A stretch of 64,000 nucleotides of DNA, from positions 22,515,167-22,579,166 of the forward strand of contig OY987246.1 of NCBI GenBank assembly GCA_963920765.1, read 5' to 3'. The notes below the pieces were generated by a model that made no database searches, was not told the DNA's origin, and saw only the letters and a program-made list of their open reading frames with translations. This stretch comes from Ulota crispa. Taxonomy: Eukaryota > Streptophyta > Bryopsida > Orthotrichales > Orthotrichaceae. A program made the position numbers and the translations under genes. This document shows, piece after piece, positions 46,347 through 57,817 of this stretch. The first letter of the stretch is position 1. Each line of letters opens with the position of its first letter.

Positions 46347-47200
46347 GCTGAATGAGTATGCCGAGGTTTGATTTGGCGATGGAGGTGACCTAGCCTGGGA
46401 TCGCCGTTTCTCGTCGCGTTTGAAAGTGTCTATTGAGAGTGCACAGCTCGATTTTCTCATCTGTGCAATGCTTAGGGTTTAAGATCTTTACAATATTCCA
46501 GTCGACCAGAACGAGTTCACCTTACGATCACATAGTTGCGAATCCGATCGCATTAGCACGATCTCATTTTACAGGACATTTTATTTGATTATGGAACAAG
46601 AAGTCTGTCTTTGATACATAGCAATCAGGATTTTGTTTCTCAGTTTCAAGAGGAGCTGGATTTATGATTCTTGAGTTGAGCGCATTGCCAACATTGCTGA
46701 TGAGTAAGCTGAATGAGGATGCCGAGGTTTGATTTGGCGATGGATGGAGGTGACCTAGCCTGGGATCGCTGTTTCTCGTTGCGTTTGAAAGTGTCTGTTG
46801 AGAATGCTCAGCTTGATTCTCTCATCTGTGCAATGCTTAGGGTTCAAGATCTTTACAATGCTCGATTTGACCTGATCGCTTGGCACACAATTGTGAATCC
46901 TATAGCTGGAGCACGTTCTCTTTTTAGTACTTAAGGTTTGACTATGGACCAGGTAGCCTTTCCTTCTTCTGAAGCAATCAGGAAGCTCCTGCGGCTTCAA
47001 GAGGAGCTGGCTTATGAAACGAATTTTATAATACTTTTTTCATTCTTGAATTCTAAAGCTATTTGTGTTTTTTGATAGATGCCAGTGCGTGAGACGGTTT
47101 TTGTGTTGAGTATGTATAAGATCTGCTGTGACTGGCTTGATACTATGATTCTTGAGTTAAGAATGCTGCCTTCATTGTTGATGCATTGGTTGAGTGAATA
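46124..47200. repeat. Three diverged tandem blocks of about 340-365 bases ahead of LPXB
   Basis: The marker AGGGTTTAAGAACCTGACAG (46133) recurs as AGGGTTTAAGATCTTTACAA (46474) and AGGGTTCAAGATCTTTACAA (46838). ATTCCAGTCGACCAGAACG, TGCGAATCCGATCGCAT and CTTCAAGAGGAGCTGG recur with the same period. The third block is the most diverged. The array ends about 50 bases before the LPXB start codon, so it forms the promoter or 5' leader region. Confidence 0.85.
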
Positions 47201-47248
47201 GGTCGAGGTTTGACTTATTGACGCGGTTGAATTGACAGGGGAATCCTT

Positions 47249-50200
47249 ATGTGGCGGCACGGGTTGCTGTCCCTGAAGAGGTCACTTGGAGAATGGAAGA
47301 TCGCAGCTGCACATGAGCGGGCATATCCTCGGTTCAGAGCTCCCTTGTCGACGGTGGCATCTCAAGATGGTGACGAGGAGTTTAGGGTTTTTATCGTGGC
47401 AGGGGAGCCCTCTGGAGACATCATTGGGAGTCGCCTCATGGATTCCATGCGGCGCCTGTCTCCCAAGCCATTACGGTTTGAGGGAGTTGGCGGGTATTGT
47501 CTCAGTGCCTGTGCTTTACTAATGTGCATTTTTCTTAGTAAATGTGCATTTTCTCAGTGAATGTGCATTTTTCTTAGTGAACGTTCATTTTAGGATCCTA
47601 CTTTCTTCTGATGGCTCCTTGACGAGGTTTTGTAATGCAAGCAGGGCTACTATGGAGAAGGAGGGGTTGAATTCTGCATTCAAGATGGAGGACATCACTG
47701 TCATGGGTGCAGCTGAGCTTGTTCCTCACATGTTTCGCATTTGGGTAACGATTTCTGAACGACTTACAATCTTCACTAATTTTCTAACGATTTTGAGTCG
47801 CAGTTCTCAGGTGCTCATTTAACGTCTTAACGTATTTTTTGAGTGTTGCTTATTTAAATATCAGCTAGTCTGTTGTGATTTACATGTTCTTGTTTTTCAC
47901 TCAACCGATTATCTCATGGAATCCTTCACAAAAGATCTCTCGCAGATCAGAGATATTCTTTATTGGATAAATTTATTATCAATTTTAAGCAACTATGAGC
48001 AGTTCAAAATTGAATCTGCACTTGGAGTTGCAAGATTTTGCAAGGTTGAAACTAGTCCCATGAGATATATTTCACTGTGTGTCCTACGCAACCTTGTTAT
48101 CAACTCCAATATTCATATCTCTTATGCTTTTTTTGTTATATGAATTGATTCTAAGATTGAGTTCAAAAGGATTCAATTAGTCTCGAATGGTAGGTTGTGC
48201 CCCATTAATTATTAAAGTACACTTTTTTTTATAATAGAACAAAAGAAAATCACTTTAGAAACCTCTACGGATGGACTTGGATATTTCTATTAGATTTAGT
48301 ATTTCGAAATTTGGAGTTAGTGGACATTAAATTCATGCAGTCCTCATAAATTAATATTAATCTCAATTTTATTTTAATGCATACGGCGGTACTTTAATGT
48401 TATTGGTAATGTTAATGACGTTGGCACGAATTTGATATCCGATTGACAACTATTTCGTTACATTCAAGGTGGTCAAGTCCACTTGACATTGATCTAACAT
48501 CATCTCAATATTGATCTGATGTTGTATGGGGTTTTCATTGTTTTACTATTGATAACTTCTGATACCAATTTATAAATTTGTGAATCTAAGGTATTCTGTT
48601 CGAATTGCGACCTTGTCAGGTAAAGCCTCCTATGAATGGTAGTGTAGTGGTCCTTGAATGGATCTCTTGAAGTCATAAAAGAAAAGGTGTGTTCTTTTGC
48701 AAGAGCCAATCATATTCCTTGGTTTCACCTCATCCCATAAGTTGCAGGGGAACGGTTTATTGGAGACCTAGAGTCACAAATAGGTGTCTACTACAAAAAA
48801 CTTTAAAAATTTGTCAACAATTCAATAACGCTTTAAAAAATATGAAAAAATTGGGATACATTTTACATCTATTTCTCTTTATCTGAAAATTAGACAAAAA
48901 ATCTTCTTGACTTGAGAAGCCCATGAAAAATCAGATCAGCTCTTACGGGGACGGTTTTAGAGCATACTACCTTAATAAAGAATCCTTTGAGATGATGTTC
49001 ACCTTATAATGTAACATAGAGGTTCTACAATGTCCTGTATTTCCTCTTGATCTTGGACTAAATCGCGTGCTGCTCAGGGAACACCATCTTCTGAAGTGTA
49101 CATCTGTGCTACATCCTCTTTATGGAGCATATAATGGGTGTCTCATCAATCCTCACCTTCTAGCTGGCATAAATACTGGATGGATGTGAATTAGTTTCCA
49201 AAATTTAGTACTGACGACTTGTCATTCACCTTCTGTTGTGGATCAGCGGCGGCTCCGACAGACTGTTTCAGCAGTCGTAGATTTCAACCCACATGTGGTG
49301 GTCACAGTGGACGCCAAAGGCTTTTCTTTCCGCGTGCTTCGCAGCTTGGCTGGTAATGATTTTTCAGAAAATAGCGGTACTTTTTTGTTTTGGCACTGCC
49401 TTTTAGTGTTGTTCTTGTTTTCTGGCTCTCTTGCAGGATTCAGTGTCTAGTTACGCTCCATAGGAGTAGTGTATACAAAAATCTCTAAGGAAGTGCAACC
49501 AAACCTCACTAGGCCCTGGAAGCCTTCCAATCTGTTGAATGTTTCAGGAAGGGTGTGAATTATGTGTCTTTAAGTCGAAGAAACGTTATGATTGCCGTGT
49601 ACATTCTAGAGTTTTATTATAAGGGTCTATTGCGTGGTGTGTTGCAGCGGCGTACGAGAAGAAAAAAGAGCAACCACCTTTCTTAGTGCACTATGTGGCC
49701 CCGTCATATTGGGCATGGAAAGGCGGGGATGCGAGGCTGGATAGTTTAAAAGAGTTTGTGGACCACCTGCTGTGTATCTTACCCTTCGAAGCCCCGATGT
49801 GCAAAGCTCATGGTGTAGGAGCAACTTTTGTCGGACATCCTGTGCTGGAAGACGTCTACATGAATGTCTCTGTACGGGCCTCCTGGTACCTAAGCTCTCA
49901 TGCATGAATTTACCTGAGTGATCTCGTTAAATCTCAGTTGACATCTTGTGCTCATGGTTGCAGTCGGTTTGCCCTGGCCATAAACCTGAAGCTTATGGTG
50001 TTTGGCTGAAAACGATAGATGTGTGGTGACTCCTGGAAGTTAGTTCAAGCAGTCGAGACGTGCTTCAGTACTCGTGATTCTGAGAGAAGATTTTTTGCTA
50101 GTTCTCAATCCCTCCGGGTGGCTGGTGTTGTGAAGTTGAACATGCGACATTTAGGCCATGCATCGAGACTTCAATAAACCATGACTTAGTTTTCTTCAGC

Positions 50201-51825
50201 TCTGGAAGCGGATCTGAGGGTAGTATTGCAATGTGCAGAGTGGAGAAAACAGTACGCACAGGAATTGGGAAATACAGGGATTTGGAAACAAATTTCGAGA
50301 TAAACACGGTTTGAATTCTGGTATGTGTTTCTCAACACTGTATTGATTGGTTGTCAGTACAATCAGTTTGACTGGTTGTTGCATATCTTGGTTAGAGCGT
50401 TGCCAGTTCATGATTATGGCTCTCATTACAGATGCATGAATCTGGAAAATTGTGCATTTAGCATTCAAAGCGGGGATCAGTACGGAGACTTTTTAATATG
50501 ATTTGTGCGATAGTCTTCGATCATTTGAAGATTCTTTCAACACGTTATACTTATTGATTCCTTTTTGTGGTTACATTTGCAGAGGCAAAAGTTATCAGCG
50601 TGTTGCCAGGGAGTCGCATACAAGAGGTGAAGCGTATGCTACCACTTTTTAGGGATTCTATGCACCGTCTAGCGGAAGATTACCCACATATCACAGCTGT
50701 TTTACCGACGCCACAGAGTTCTGTTGTCACGAATATGGTGCAAGAATCTGTGTCGAGGTGGGAAGTTCCTGCTGTAGTTCTTCCTGCTGCTTCAGACCTT
50801 GAAAAGTATGATGCTTTTGCTGTAAGTTTCAGTTTCTACCCGCTTCTTTTGTTTTGACTTACATAATAATCGTGCTCTGCAATTGTTTAATATAAATATG
50901 ACAGCGTCATGTTCCTTATGTTGCTTCTGGCTCTTCTTAGCTGTAATTTTAACTGAATATCACGAAGTTTGGAGTTTCATCGAGCATTCAGGACACTTGT
51001 CTTTCAAATCTGGAATGAAAAGAAATTGGTTGCTTAAAAGTTACTGTTCCGTTTCTGTGAATGTTGTTTTCTGTACAGTAAGGGTCTCAGAAATTGTGCG
51101 GTACTCATTTGGAGAAGTTCCCTAGATTGTCGTAGATCTCAATGCAATGGCTTCTTGAAGTTTTCTGTATGAGACTGATTTTGTCACATTTGACAGTGTG
51201 GTACATTAAGCTGACAAATGACAAATTTTCCCTTTAATCTTCAGGCAAGCGATGCCGGGCTGTGCACGTCGGGGACTGCTGTTATGCAGTTGTTACTAGC
51301 AAGAGTTCCAAGCGTGGTATCATACCGTGCAAACCCAATCACGGAGTGGTTGATCAAGTCTCGCACAAAGTTGGAGTATGTTTCTCTACCCAACATCCTC
51401 TTGAATGCACCTGTGATTCCTGAGGCTCTTTTTGGCGAATGCACACCTGAGCGACTCGCATCTTTATCAAAGTAAGAAAGCTTTTAAACCATTTTGTTTC
51501 TTTAACTTTGTGTATACATTATGAATGGGGTGCAAAGTACTGGTGTTGCATGATAGAATCTGTAGGCATTTGAATTTTGAAAGAGGTTTGTTTTCCATTC
51601 AGGCAAGTACTTGAAGACCAGAAGATGCAGGAGCAACAACGAGCTGCAGCAGATCAAGTGTTAGCTATGTTAACTCCTCCAAGGAGCAGCCTTTTGTACT
51701 CTAGTGACACATTACTTACAGTGGCAGACGAACATAGCCAGAAGCCAAGTATGGCAGCTGCAGCTACGATATTAGACTTTTTTGGCCTTCTCGACAGTTC
51801 AAAGAAATCACCCATTTCATCCTAA
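47249..51825 (+). CDS. LPXB: Lipid-A-disaccharide synthase (LpxB), probably mitochondrial, eight exons
   Basis: GT-B fold glycosyltransferase of family GT19 that joins UDP-diacylglucosamine to lipid X to make the lipid A disaccharide; plants keep the pathway in mitochondria. Exons: 47249-47493, 47645-47744, 49247-49352, 49648-49871, 50239-50320, 50583-50821, 51245-51471, 51603-51825. All junctions are GT/AG and in phase, giving about 481 residues against roughly 382 in E. coli. The N-terminal MWRHGLLSLKRSLGEWKIAA, Arg/Ser-rich and without acids at the start, looks like a mitochondrial presequence. Family motifs in order: VAGEPSGDIIGSRLM, MGAAELVPHMFRI, PHVVVTVDAKGFSFRVL, YVAPSYWAWKGG, TFVGHPVLED, VISVLPGSRIQEVKRMLP, LCTSGTAVMQLLLARVPSVV and SLPNILLNAPVIPEALFGE. 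The weakest junction is exon 4 to 5, where the acceptor lacks a strong pyrimidine tract, but NWEIQGFGNKFRDKHGLNSG fits the family. Converges on the reductase gene about 200 bases downstream. Confidence 0.94.
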
Positions 51826-52028
51826 ATGTACTGGCACTCTTTCTTACCGCAATGATAATCGTGGGTAAAATCTTCAAAACCCCTCACCTTGAATATTTGT
51901 ACTTGCACTTTTTCAAATTGTTCGTACTACGGGCACATGCAAACCCGGAAAAAGAGGACAGGAAAACTTTATTTCGCAACACAAGTTTTTTATTCACATG
52001 ATGTTTACAAGTCTCGAGGTTGCTTCTC

Positions 52029-52997
52029 TTACGCAGATGGCTTCGAAAACCGGTCCCGGTCGTGCGGTGCGTCATAATCAACCACCCGACCCAGAGGGAC
52101 AACACCCGAGGGATTGAGAGAAGCATGGCTACCGTAGTAATGGTTCTTAATGTGATACATGTTCACAGTATCACCAATGCCATGAATCTGAAACAAATCC
52201 TTGGTGTAGTTAAACAGGTTGGGATACTCCCGGATCAACTTCATGTTCGTCTTGAAGTGACCGTAGTAAACCTCGTCAAACCGGATGAAGGTCATGAACA
52301 AGCGGATGTCGGCTTCAGTCAATTGATCGCCAGCAATGTACCGTTGCTTTGACAGAATCTCTTCACACTTGTCCAGGGCGTCGAAGAGCTCATTGAACGC
52401 TTCCGCGTACGGCCCCCGCTTGGTGGCGAACCCGCAACGGTAGACGCCGTTGTTGATGGAGTTGTAAGTCCAACTGTTGACCTCATCTATGCTAGACTTC
52501 AACTGCTTTGGGAACAGATCCACCTCGGGATGCTTGGCAATGTCGTTGAACTCCTCATTGAACATCTTGGTGATGTCCGTGCTTTCATTGTTGACGATCC
52601 GTTTGGTTCGACTGTCCCAGAGAATTGGAACCGTGTATCTGCCGGTGTAGCCAGGGCTTGCAATGTCGTACAGCTCTCTGGCTGACTTCGCATGGTTGAG
52701 AGGATCCTCGGTTGCGCCGTAGTACTCTTCTCCGTCGCTGAGAAATATCCAGCCATGGTGGTCGTCTACACCGGGTTTGGTGGCTTCCCACACAGGCTTC
52801 GACACTGAGACACCGATGGCGTGCTCCAGTCCTTTTAACTTCAGAAAGGCCAGGCAGCGTGACGCCCAAGGGCATGCGTAGGAGATATACAGGTGGTAAC
52901 GACCTGCTTCGACTGGGAACTCTGCTCCGGGCTCGTGAGAGACGAAGTGCCGAAACTCGGACTCCTTTCGCTGGAACTCGCCGTCGTGACTCTTCAT
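52029..52997 (-). CDS. Glutathionyl-hydroquinone reductase (Xi-class GST, YqjG/PcpF/ECM4 family)
   Basis: Reduces glutathionyl-hydroquinones to hydroquinone using glutathione, with a mixed disulfide on a catalytic Cys. About 322 residues in one uninterrupted frame. [14 protein letters not shown] places the catalytic Cys at about residue 42 of the N-terminal thioredoxin fold. [19 protein letters not shown] supplies the cis-Pro loop and glutathione-contact Glu-Ser. The helical C-terminal domain carries [20 protein letters not shown] and ends [18 protein letters not shown], as expected for this family. The N-terminus [19 protein letters not shown] matches the family from just after its first residues, and TTGTGCAG stands directly before GAG ATG on the coding strand. 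A short upstream exon is therefore likely, with an inverted-repeat element (53011-53812) in the intron or leader between. I give the first ATG of the main exon. Confidence 0.95.
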   Translation of the reverse strand: MKSHDGEFQRKESEFRHFVSHEPGAEFPVEAGRYHLYISYACPWASRCLAFLKLKGLEHAIGVSVSKPVWEATKPGVDDHHGWIFLSDGEEYYGATEDPLNHAKSARELYDIASPGYTGRYTVPILWDSRTKRIVNNESTDITKMFNEEFNDIAKHPEVDLFPKQLKSSIDEVNSWTYNSINNGVYRCGFATKRGPYAEAFNELFDALDKCEEILSKQRYIAGDQLTEADIRLFMTFIRFDEVYYGHFKTNMKLIREYPNLFNYTKDLFQIHGIGDTVNMYHIKNHYYGSHASLNPSGVVPLGRVVDYDAPHDRDRFSKPSA

Positions 52998-53010
52998 CTC
53001 CTGCACAACG

Positions 53011-53812
53011 TAAGGTTTGAAATATTTTAACTGAATTTTGGGGAGGTGAAACTTCTTAGAAATGTTTTTCAGTAAATTTTTCCTTCGAAGACAAAAGAGG
53101 AATTGGCATCTGACCCAAGTTGTTTCATATTTTTTAAAGCTCTGTGCAATTAGTTATTGAGATTTTGAAGTTGCTCTAAAATGGATCACCTCCTCAAATT
53201 TACATTGAGCAAACATGGTTGTTGAAGCCTATGAAAAACAACATGTACAACGATAATACATTTGAGAAGGTGATCCATTTTACCCTGAGTCAAAGTAGAT
53301 TAGAGCTTCCTACCTTAGTCTTCGACATGGCAAGAAGTTTTGAAGAAGTCGCGCATCTCTCGGGTCCTGCCATTCGCCCAACAACAGTATCTATCAGTAA
53401 GGAAATATAAACGTCATCCATCTCGGGTCCTGCCACTCGCCCAACAGGAAATATAAACATCATCCATAAGGTAGGAGGTTCTAAAAGCCTGCAGGCTCTA
53501 AAATGGTGCACCTCCTCAAATGTACTCTGTTTGTACAATGTTGTTTCTCAGAGCCCTTCAACAATGTACAGATCATGTACATTTGAGGAAGTGCACCATT
53601 TTAGAGACCTATGGCCTTTCCATTTCAAAATTTCATAACTAAATTCCACAAAGCTCCAAAAAAATGTGAAACAAGCTTGGGTTAGATGCCAATTCCTCTT
53701 GTCTTTTGACAAAAATTTACCAAAAATTTACTGAGAAACATTTCAAGAAGTTTCATCTCTCCAAAATTCAGTTTCAGCCCTTAGGTGCTCCATTCATGAG
53801 CCTCCTACCTTA
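53011..53812. mobile_element. MITE with AAGGTAGGA-type ends (family N), 800 bases, at the 5' edge of the reductase
   Basis: Outer edges TAAGGTTTGA and CCTCCTACCTTA. The arms are imperfect inverted copies of roughly 170 bases (CAAAAGAGGAATTGGCATCT matches the complement of AGATGCCAATTCCTCTTGTC). The interior has further inverted pieces (TAAAATGGATCACCTCCTCA and its complement) and a direct repeat of CATCTCGGGTCCTGCCA. No transposase. It begins 14 bases upstream of the reductase ATG. Confidence 0.75.
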
Positions 53813-54257
53813 CATGCAAAACTAGCAATCTGTATATGAACATTGAATCGCCACGTCGACATCCTCCCTCAAAACATCGGTCTTTAACCAAAAATCTCGT
53901 CGAGTTCGATACTTCCATACCAGCACAAACCAAACCAAAGCTAACTAGTAAGCTCGGAGGTAGCATGCAGAATGGTCTGCACCGTTTCCGCGCACTGAAG
54001 GCTAAGCAAATATGAGGAGGTGAAGAAGTAGAGCAAGGCAGTACATATCTAGCAGTAACCAAGGCAACGGACCAGGAATGTGGGATGCAGAAGCTCTAGA
54101 TTGTAGGCTTCGCGAATGACAACCCAATTCAATACCCTAATCATGCCACGTCTGCTATCATGATGCAGAAGAAACAACGGGATAGACCAGACGAAGATCT
54201 CAGCAACGCAGGTCGCCATGGCACACGCTGCGTGGCCAGAAGGGCCACAACAACATT
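53813..54257. other. Possible 5' region of the reductase gene
   Basis: GC-richer DNA on the far side of the MITE. On the minus strand an 85-codon frame (53805-54062) ends at TTGCATGTAAGG, a possible donor that would join in phase to the reductase exon. The text is not the family's usual first exon, so this is only a candidate leader. Confidence 0.3.
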
Positions 54258-54495
54258 AAAATCATATTCGTAAAGTTGGGAAAATGATACATTTCGGGAC
54301 TTTTAAATTTTGCATTTTTGAGAGAATTTTGATGATTCAAATTTATTTTTATGATAATTTCTTCAAGATCTCACATCAATGATGTAAAATCTTGAAGAAA
54401 TTATCATACAACTCAATTAAAATTACCCAAATACTCTCAAAAATATAAATTAAAAAAACCCCGAAATGCATTCTTTTGCACTTTAACAAATATGG
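54258..54495. mobile_element. Family G-like MITE
   Basis: Left CATATTCGTAAAGTTGGGAA and right TGCACTTTAACAAATATGGG are degraded inverted matches. CTTCAAGATCTCACATC and its mirror GTAAAATCTTGAAGAAATTA sit at the centre, giving a foldback. TTTCGGGACTTTTAAATTTT recalls the other family G copies. Confidence 0.62.
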
Positions 54496-56003
54496 GGTTA
54501 TTGCAACGACTTGCACAAAGCATCTGGTTGGAGAAAGTGCGCAACATGTCAAAGATTCAACAAGTCAATCATTTCATAAAGTGAGAAAACATGACCCTAA
54601 TCAACAATATCGTGTTAATTTGGACATATTGATTAGGACATTTGAAACAAGCAGTGTTGATTAGGACATGTTTGTGTTAATTAGGACCACTTGATTTGGA
54701 CCCATTTTCTACTACTGTCCCCGGCCTGCGGCACCGACTCACGACCGAGGTATGCACAAACCCAACACTCACAAGAACGCCCATCGTCACGCTCCTAAAA
54801 ATAACCCAATCTCAACAAAATGGCACTTGCTACGACGCCCAATGAAAAATCTCAATTTTTTGTTAACTCTTGTTTTCGAAGCTTTGAATGCAACACGCCA
54901 CTAACGAATGTAAATATGTCCATTACAAATCGCAAGGACAGCAAATGGCGAATCCGGATGAGGATTACGTTTGAGATGGTACACAACTCGGAAAAGAATT
55001 AACAACCTGCTCAGGCTCTCAAATGCCTCGCACTCCAAGGAAGAGATCAAAATGTTGGATTACGTAGCTGATGATGGGCTACGGCGTGACGACAATGGGT
55101 GAAAAAACTAGCTGAGAATGGCAACACTAACAGAACAAACATGTGTAAAAGAGGAGCTTTGAGCTGAAGCAGTGAGTTTGAAAATGAGGGGTTTGTGGAT
55201 TCGGAAAGGGCGAGGACAGCTTCCCTTGAGTGGTGACGAGAATATTCGAGTGTTGCTCGAATGCTTTTCTAGCGAGAATCGTGCGGATTGTTTGACAATT
55301 GCTGGAGCATTTGCACATGTGATGAGAGTCATCGAGGTGGAGGTGGAGGTGGAGGTGGAGCGAGGGTGAGCATGGCGTTTGTCGATGTGTCGTGAATTCC
55401 AGGTGTGTCTTTCCGGGTGTTGTGACACGTGTGCTGTTCTTAATGGCAATGGCGGTAGTTTGGCTGAGGTGGAATGCCTTGCACCCGTCAAGCTAAGCTG
55501 ATTTGCATGTATTTAGTCAAATTTAGAGCATCTTCAGCGTTGCACTTGACACTTCTAGCCCCTAAACGTCAAGGAGGACAAAAAATGTCCTCTAGCTCTG
55601 AAAAACAATTTTGTGTTGCATAAAAAAGTTGTTTTTCATCTTATTTTTTTCAGAAGTAATCATAGACACATGATTCATCAAGGAAGGCAAAAAATTATCT
55701 CATCAAATGCATTCATAGTTTTAGGTAACCCAAATTGTGATAAGATTCAAAAACATGATGTTAGGTCCCAAGCTACCCTTCTTGCAATTTTCATGAGAGC
55801 ACCATGCACTGTTGACTATTGCAACTTTAGGAAATCATATTGCTAGGCACTAAGATGAATAGTGTAGAGTATTGTAGCCGGGCTTGTCACAGTGACCAGC
55901 TTGGCATTTAAGGGCTTGAGATTACATTTATTATTGAAGAGCCTTTGAAATTCTTGTTCTCCACCCTTGCTCTTCAAATGCACACCATATAATCATTTGA
56001 CCA
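54496..56003. other. Intergenic stretch with a weak coding candidate
   Basis: The only stretch with coding-like composition is 55172-55369 on the plus strand (MSLKMRGLWIRKGRGQLPLS, then NIRVLLECFSSENRADCL), ending in a (GGTGGA)n run and a GTGAGC donor-like site. No family resemblance, so I do not call a gene. GAGCATCTTCAGCG at 55530 resembles a common plant MITE end. Confidence 0.35.
55336..55363. repeat. (GAGGTG)n microsatellite
   Basis: About four and a half perfect units of GAGGTG. Confidence 0.95.
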
Positions 56004-56925
56004 TTCACCCCAAAAGCCTTGGGGGCTTTGTTTTGTCAAAAGACACTCAAAATTGCCATTTCTATTGCAAAGAGTAAAAAGGTTTGAAAATTGGTCTTTT
56101 TTCATATCTAGCCATAGGATCTTGTACCAGACTACTATAAGAATGTGTTATACAAAACTCAACAACTTTGACCAAACATACTGGAAGATATTTGCATTTG
56201 AAGTGTAAAAAACAAACTTTTTTGCACCTTGCATGACTAGATTACTTAACTTTGAACTTTTTTAACTTCAATTTTTGCACTAAAAAGTTTTGAGGTTTAT
56301 TTTCTTATGGTGGAAACTTGAATTGTGAATCTTTGGAAAAATTCAAAACAAAAAATATTTAGTTTTCATTCTTAAAAAAAACATTAGGTGGAAGAAGGTA
56401 TGAGATTGAACAAAAACTTAAATTGTTGATAATCCTGCAATGGAATTGAAACGCAATAATCCCAATGGTGAGATTTTTCTAGAAAGCAACTTCACCCTCT
56501 CCAACAATTTTTTTTGAAAAAATGCTAAACTTGCATTCAAAAATAAAGTTTATAAGTTATTTTTTCAAGAAGATGCTTGATTTGCCCAAAAAACAAGATT
56601 GCCCATAACTTTCTCATAACTAGTCCAAATGGAATGAACCAAAGCTTCAGATATAGATAAAACTATAAACTTTGAGAAGATTTTTCTTTTTTAAATTCAA
56701 GTTTTTGTAAATTTTTTTTGCTGCCCAATCTCCATAAATTTTTGCTTATGTAGGCATAATTTTTGCTTTTGGGCATAGATTGGAAAAAAATTAATACTCT
56801 CCAAAAACTAATGTGTTTTCCTATCTTCAAAAAAAGTCTCAAAAAATCAAGACAAAAATTGAGGTTGTAGGTACGTGCCCGAGATCTCATTTGTCCCCAG
56901 AGGGAACACTAAGAGATTTAGAGAT
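56004..56925. mobile_element. TTAA-type piggyBac-like element, inverted copy of 44723-45641
   Basis: Left TTCACCCCAAAAGCCTTGGG (decayed TTAA). The interior is the reverse complement of the 44.7 kb copy over most of its length, for example CAATCTCCATAAATTTTTGC and ATTGTTGATAATCCTGCAAT. The right end is degraded near CCCCAGAGGGAACAC. Confidence 0.62.
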
Positions 56926-57460
56926 TAAGAGGAGTAGGATAAAGCTCACTAAACTTAAGATGATTAGTGTTTTGAAGGACCATTGCTTGACACACTAGGA
57001 TGGAGTGCCATGAGAGTATTTTGAAGAGGCCAAAACACTTGTTATCCATGCTTGAAATGAGTCAAACCCTTGCAAGGTAACGCTAGAGATGCTATGAACT
57101 TTCCATCTTCGTGATCAATAGAAATTGTTAAAAAGAAAAAAGCTAAACAAATTGCAACAATATTCTTTTGGAGCATTATTTTTTTAGTGTTTTTGTGAGT
57201 TCTTTAAAAGAACAGACTTGAAGATGGCGTTTGAACCATAAGGTACATTCACACCAAGAGTGATGAAAATGTGAGGTATAAAATATAACCTCAAAAGTTA
57301 AGAAGATTTAAAAATACAGTTCAAGTGACAATGAATAAACCTCCCACAATTGAGAACTCTTTCACACCAAAGGAGAAAAGACAATCTTCAAGGGATGAGC
57401 ATGGAACACTTCAAACACTCTCATTAATCCCTTTTAGTATCGAAATATTTTGAAAACTAT

Positions 57461-57817
57461 CATTAGGAAAAGTATGGGGCCCCAATAAGGCCCTAAGTTT
57501 GGGGGGTCCCTAGCCATGGGAACCCGATTCCCAATAAAATCATGAGCAGGTTGAGGTGGCATCATTGATGCCACCTCAGCTTTTTCAAAAAAATTATTAA
57601 AAAAAATCAAAAAAAAAAAATCAAATCAAAAAAGTTTCTTATTTTTTTCTAAGACTTTTTATTTTATTTTATTTTTATTTTTTGGATTTTTTTAATTAAT
57701 TTTTTCTGACCTTTTGTAGGGACTGGTTCCCCACATCAGGAACAACCCATATGCAGGGCCAGATTCGTTTATAAAGGCCTTATGAACCCCTCATATTTTT
57801 CCTAATGAGTTTCATGA
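57461..57817. mobile_element. MITE with CATTAGGAAAA ends
   Basis: Left CATTAGGAAAAGTATGGGGC and right GAACCCCTCATATTTTTCCT followed by AATG are inverted matches; AATAAGGCCC pairs with GGCCTTATG just inside. A small perfect hairpin, GAGGTGGCATCA/TGATGCCACCTC, lies at 57553-57578. Non-coding. Confidence 0.68.

Noticed and set aside
53805-54062. 85-codon minus-strand frame as the definite first exon of the reductase
   Set aside because: The donor and phase are possible, but the peptide does not match the family's first exon; kept only as a candidate leader region.
55172-55369. Possible exon ending in a GAGGTG repeat
   Set aside because: No homologue recognised and no partner exon found.
57551-57579. 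GAGGTGGCATCA hairpin as a terminator
   Set aside because: It lies inside a MITE-like element in a eukaryotic context; the following T/A-rich runs are part of the element.
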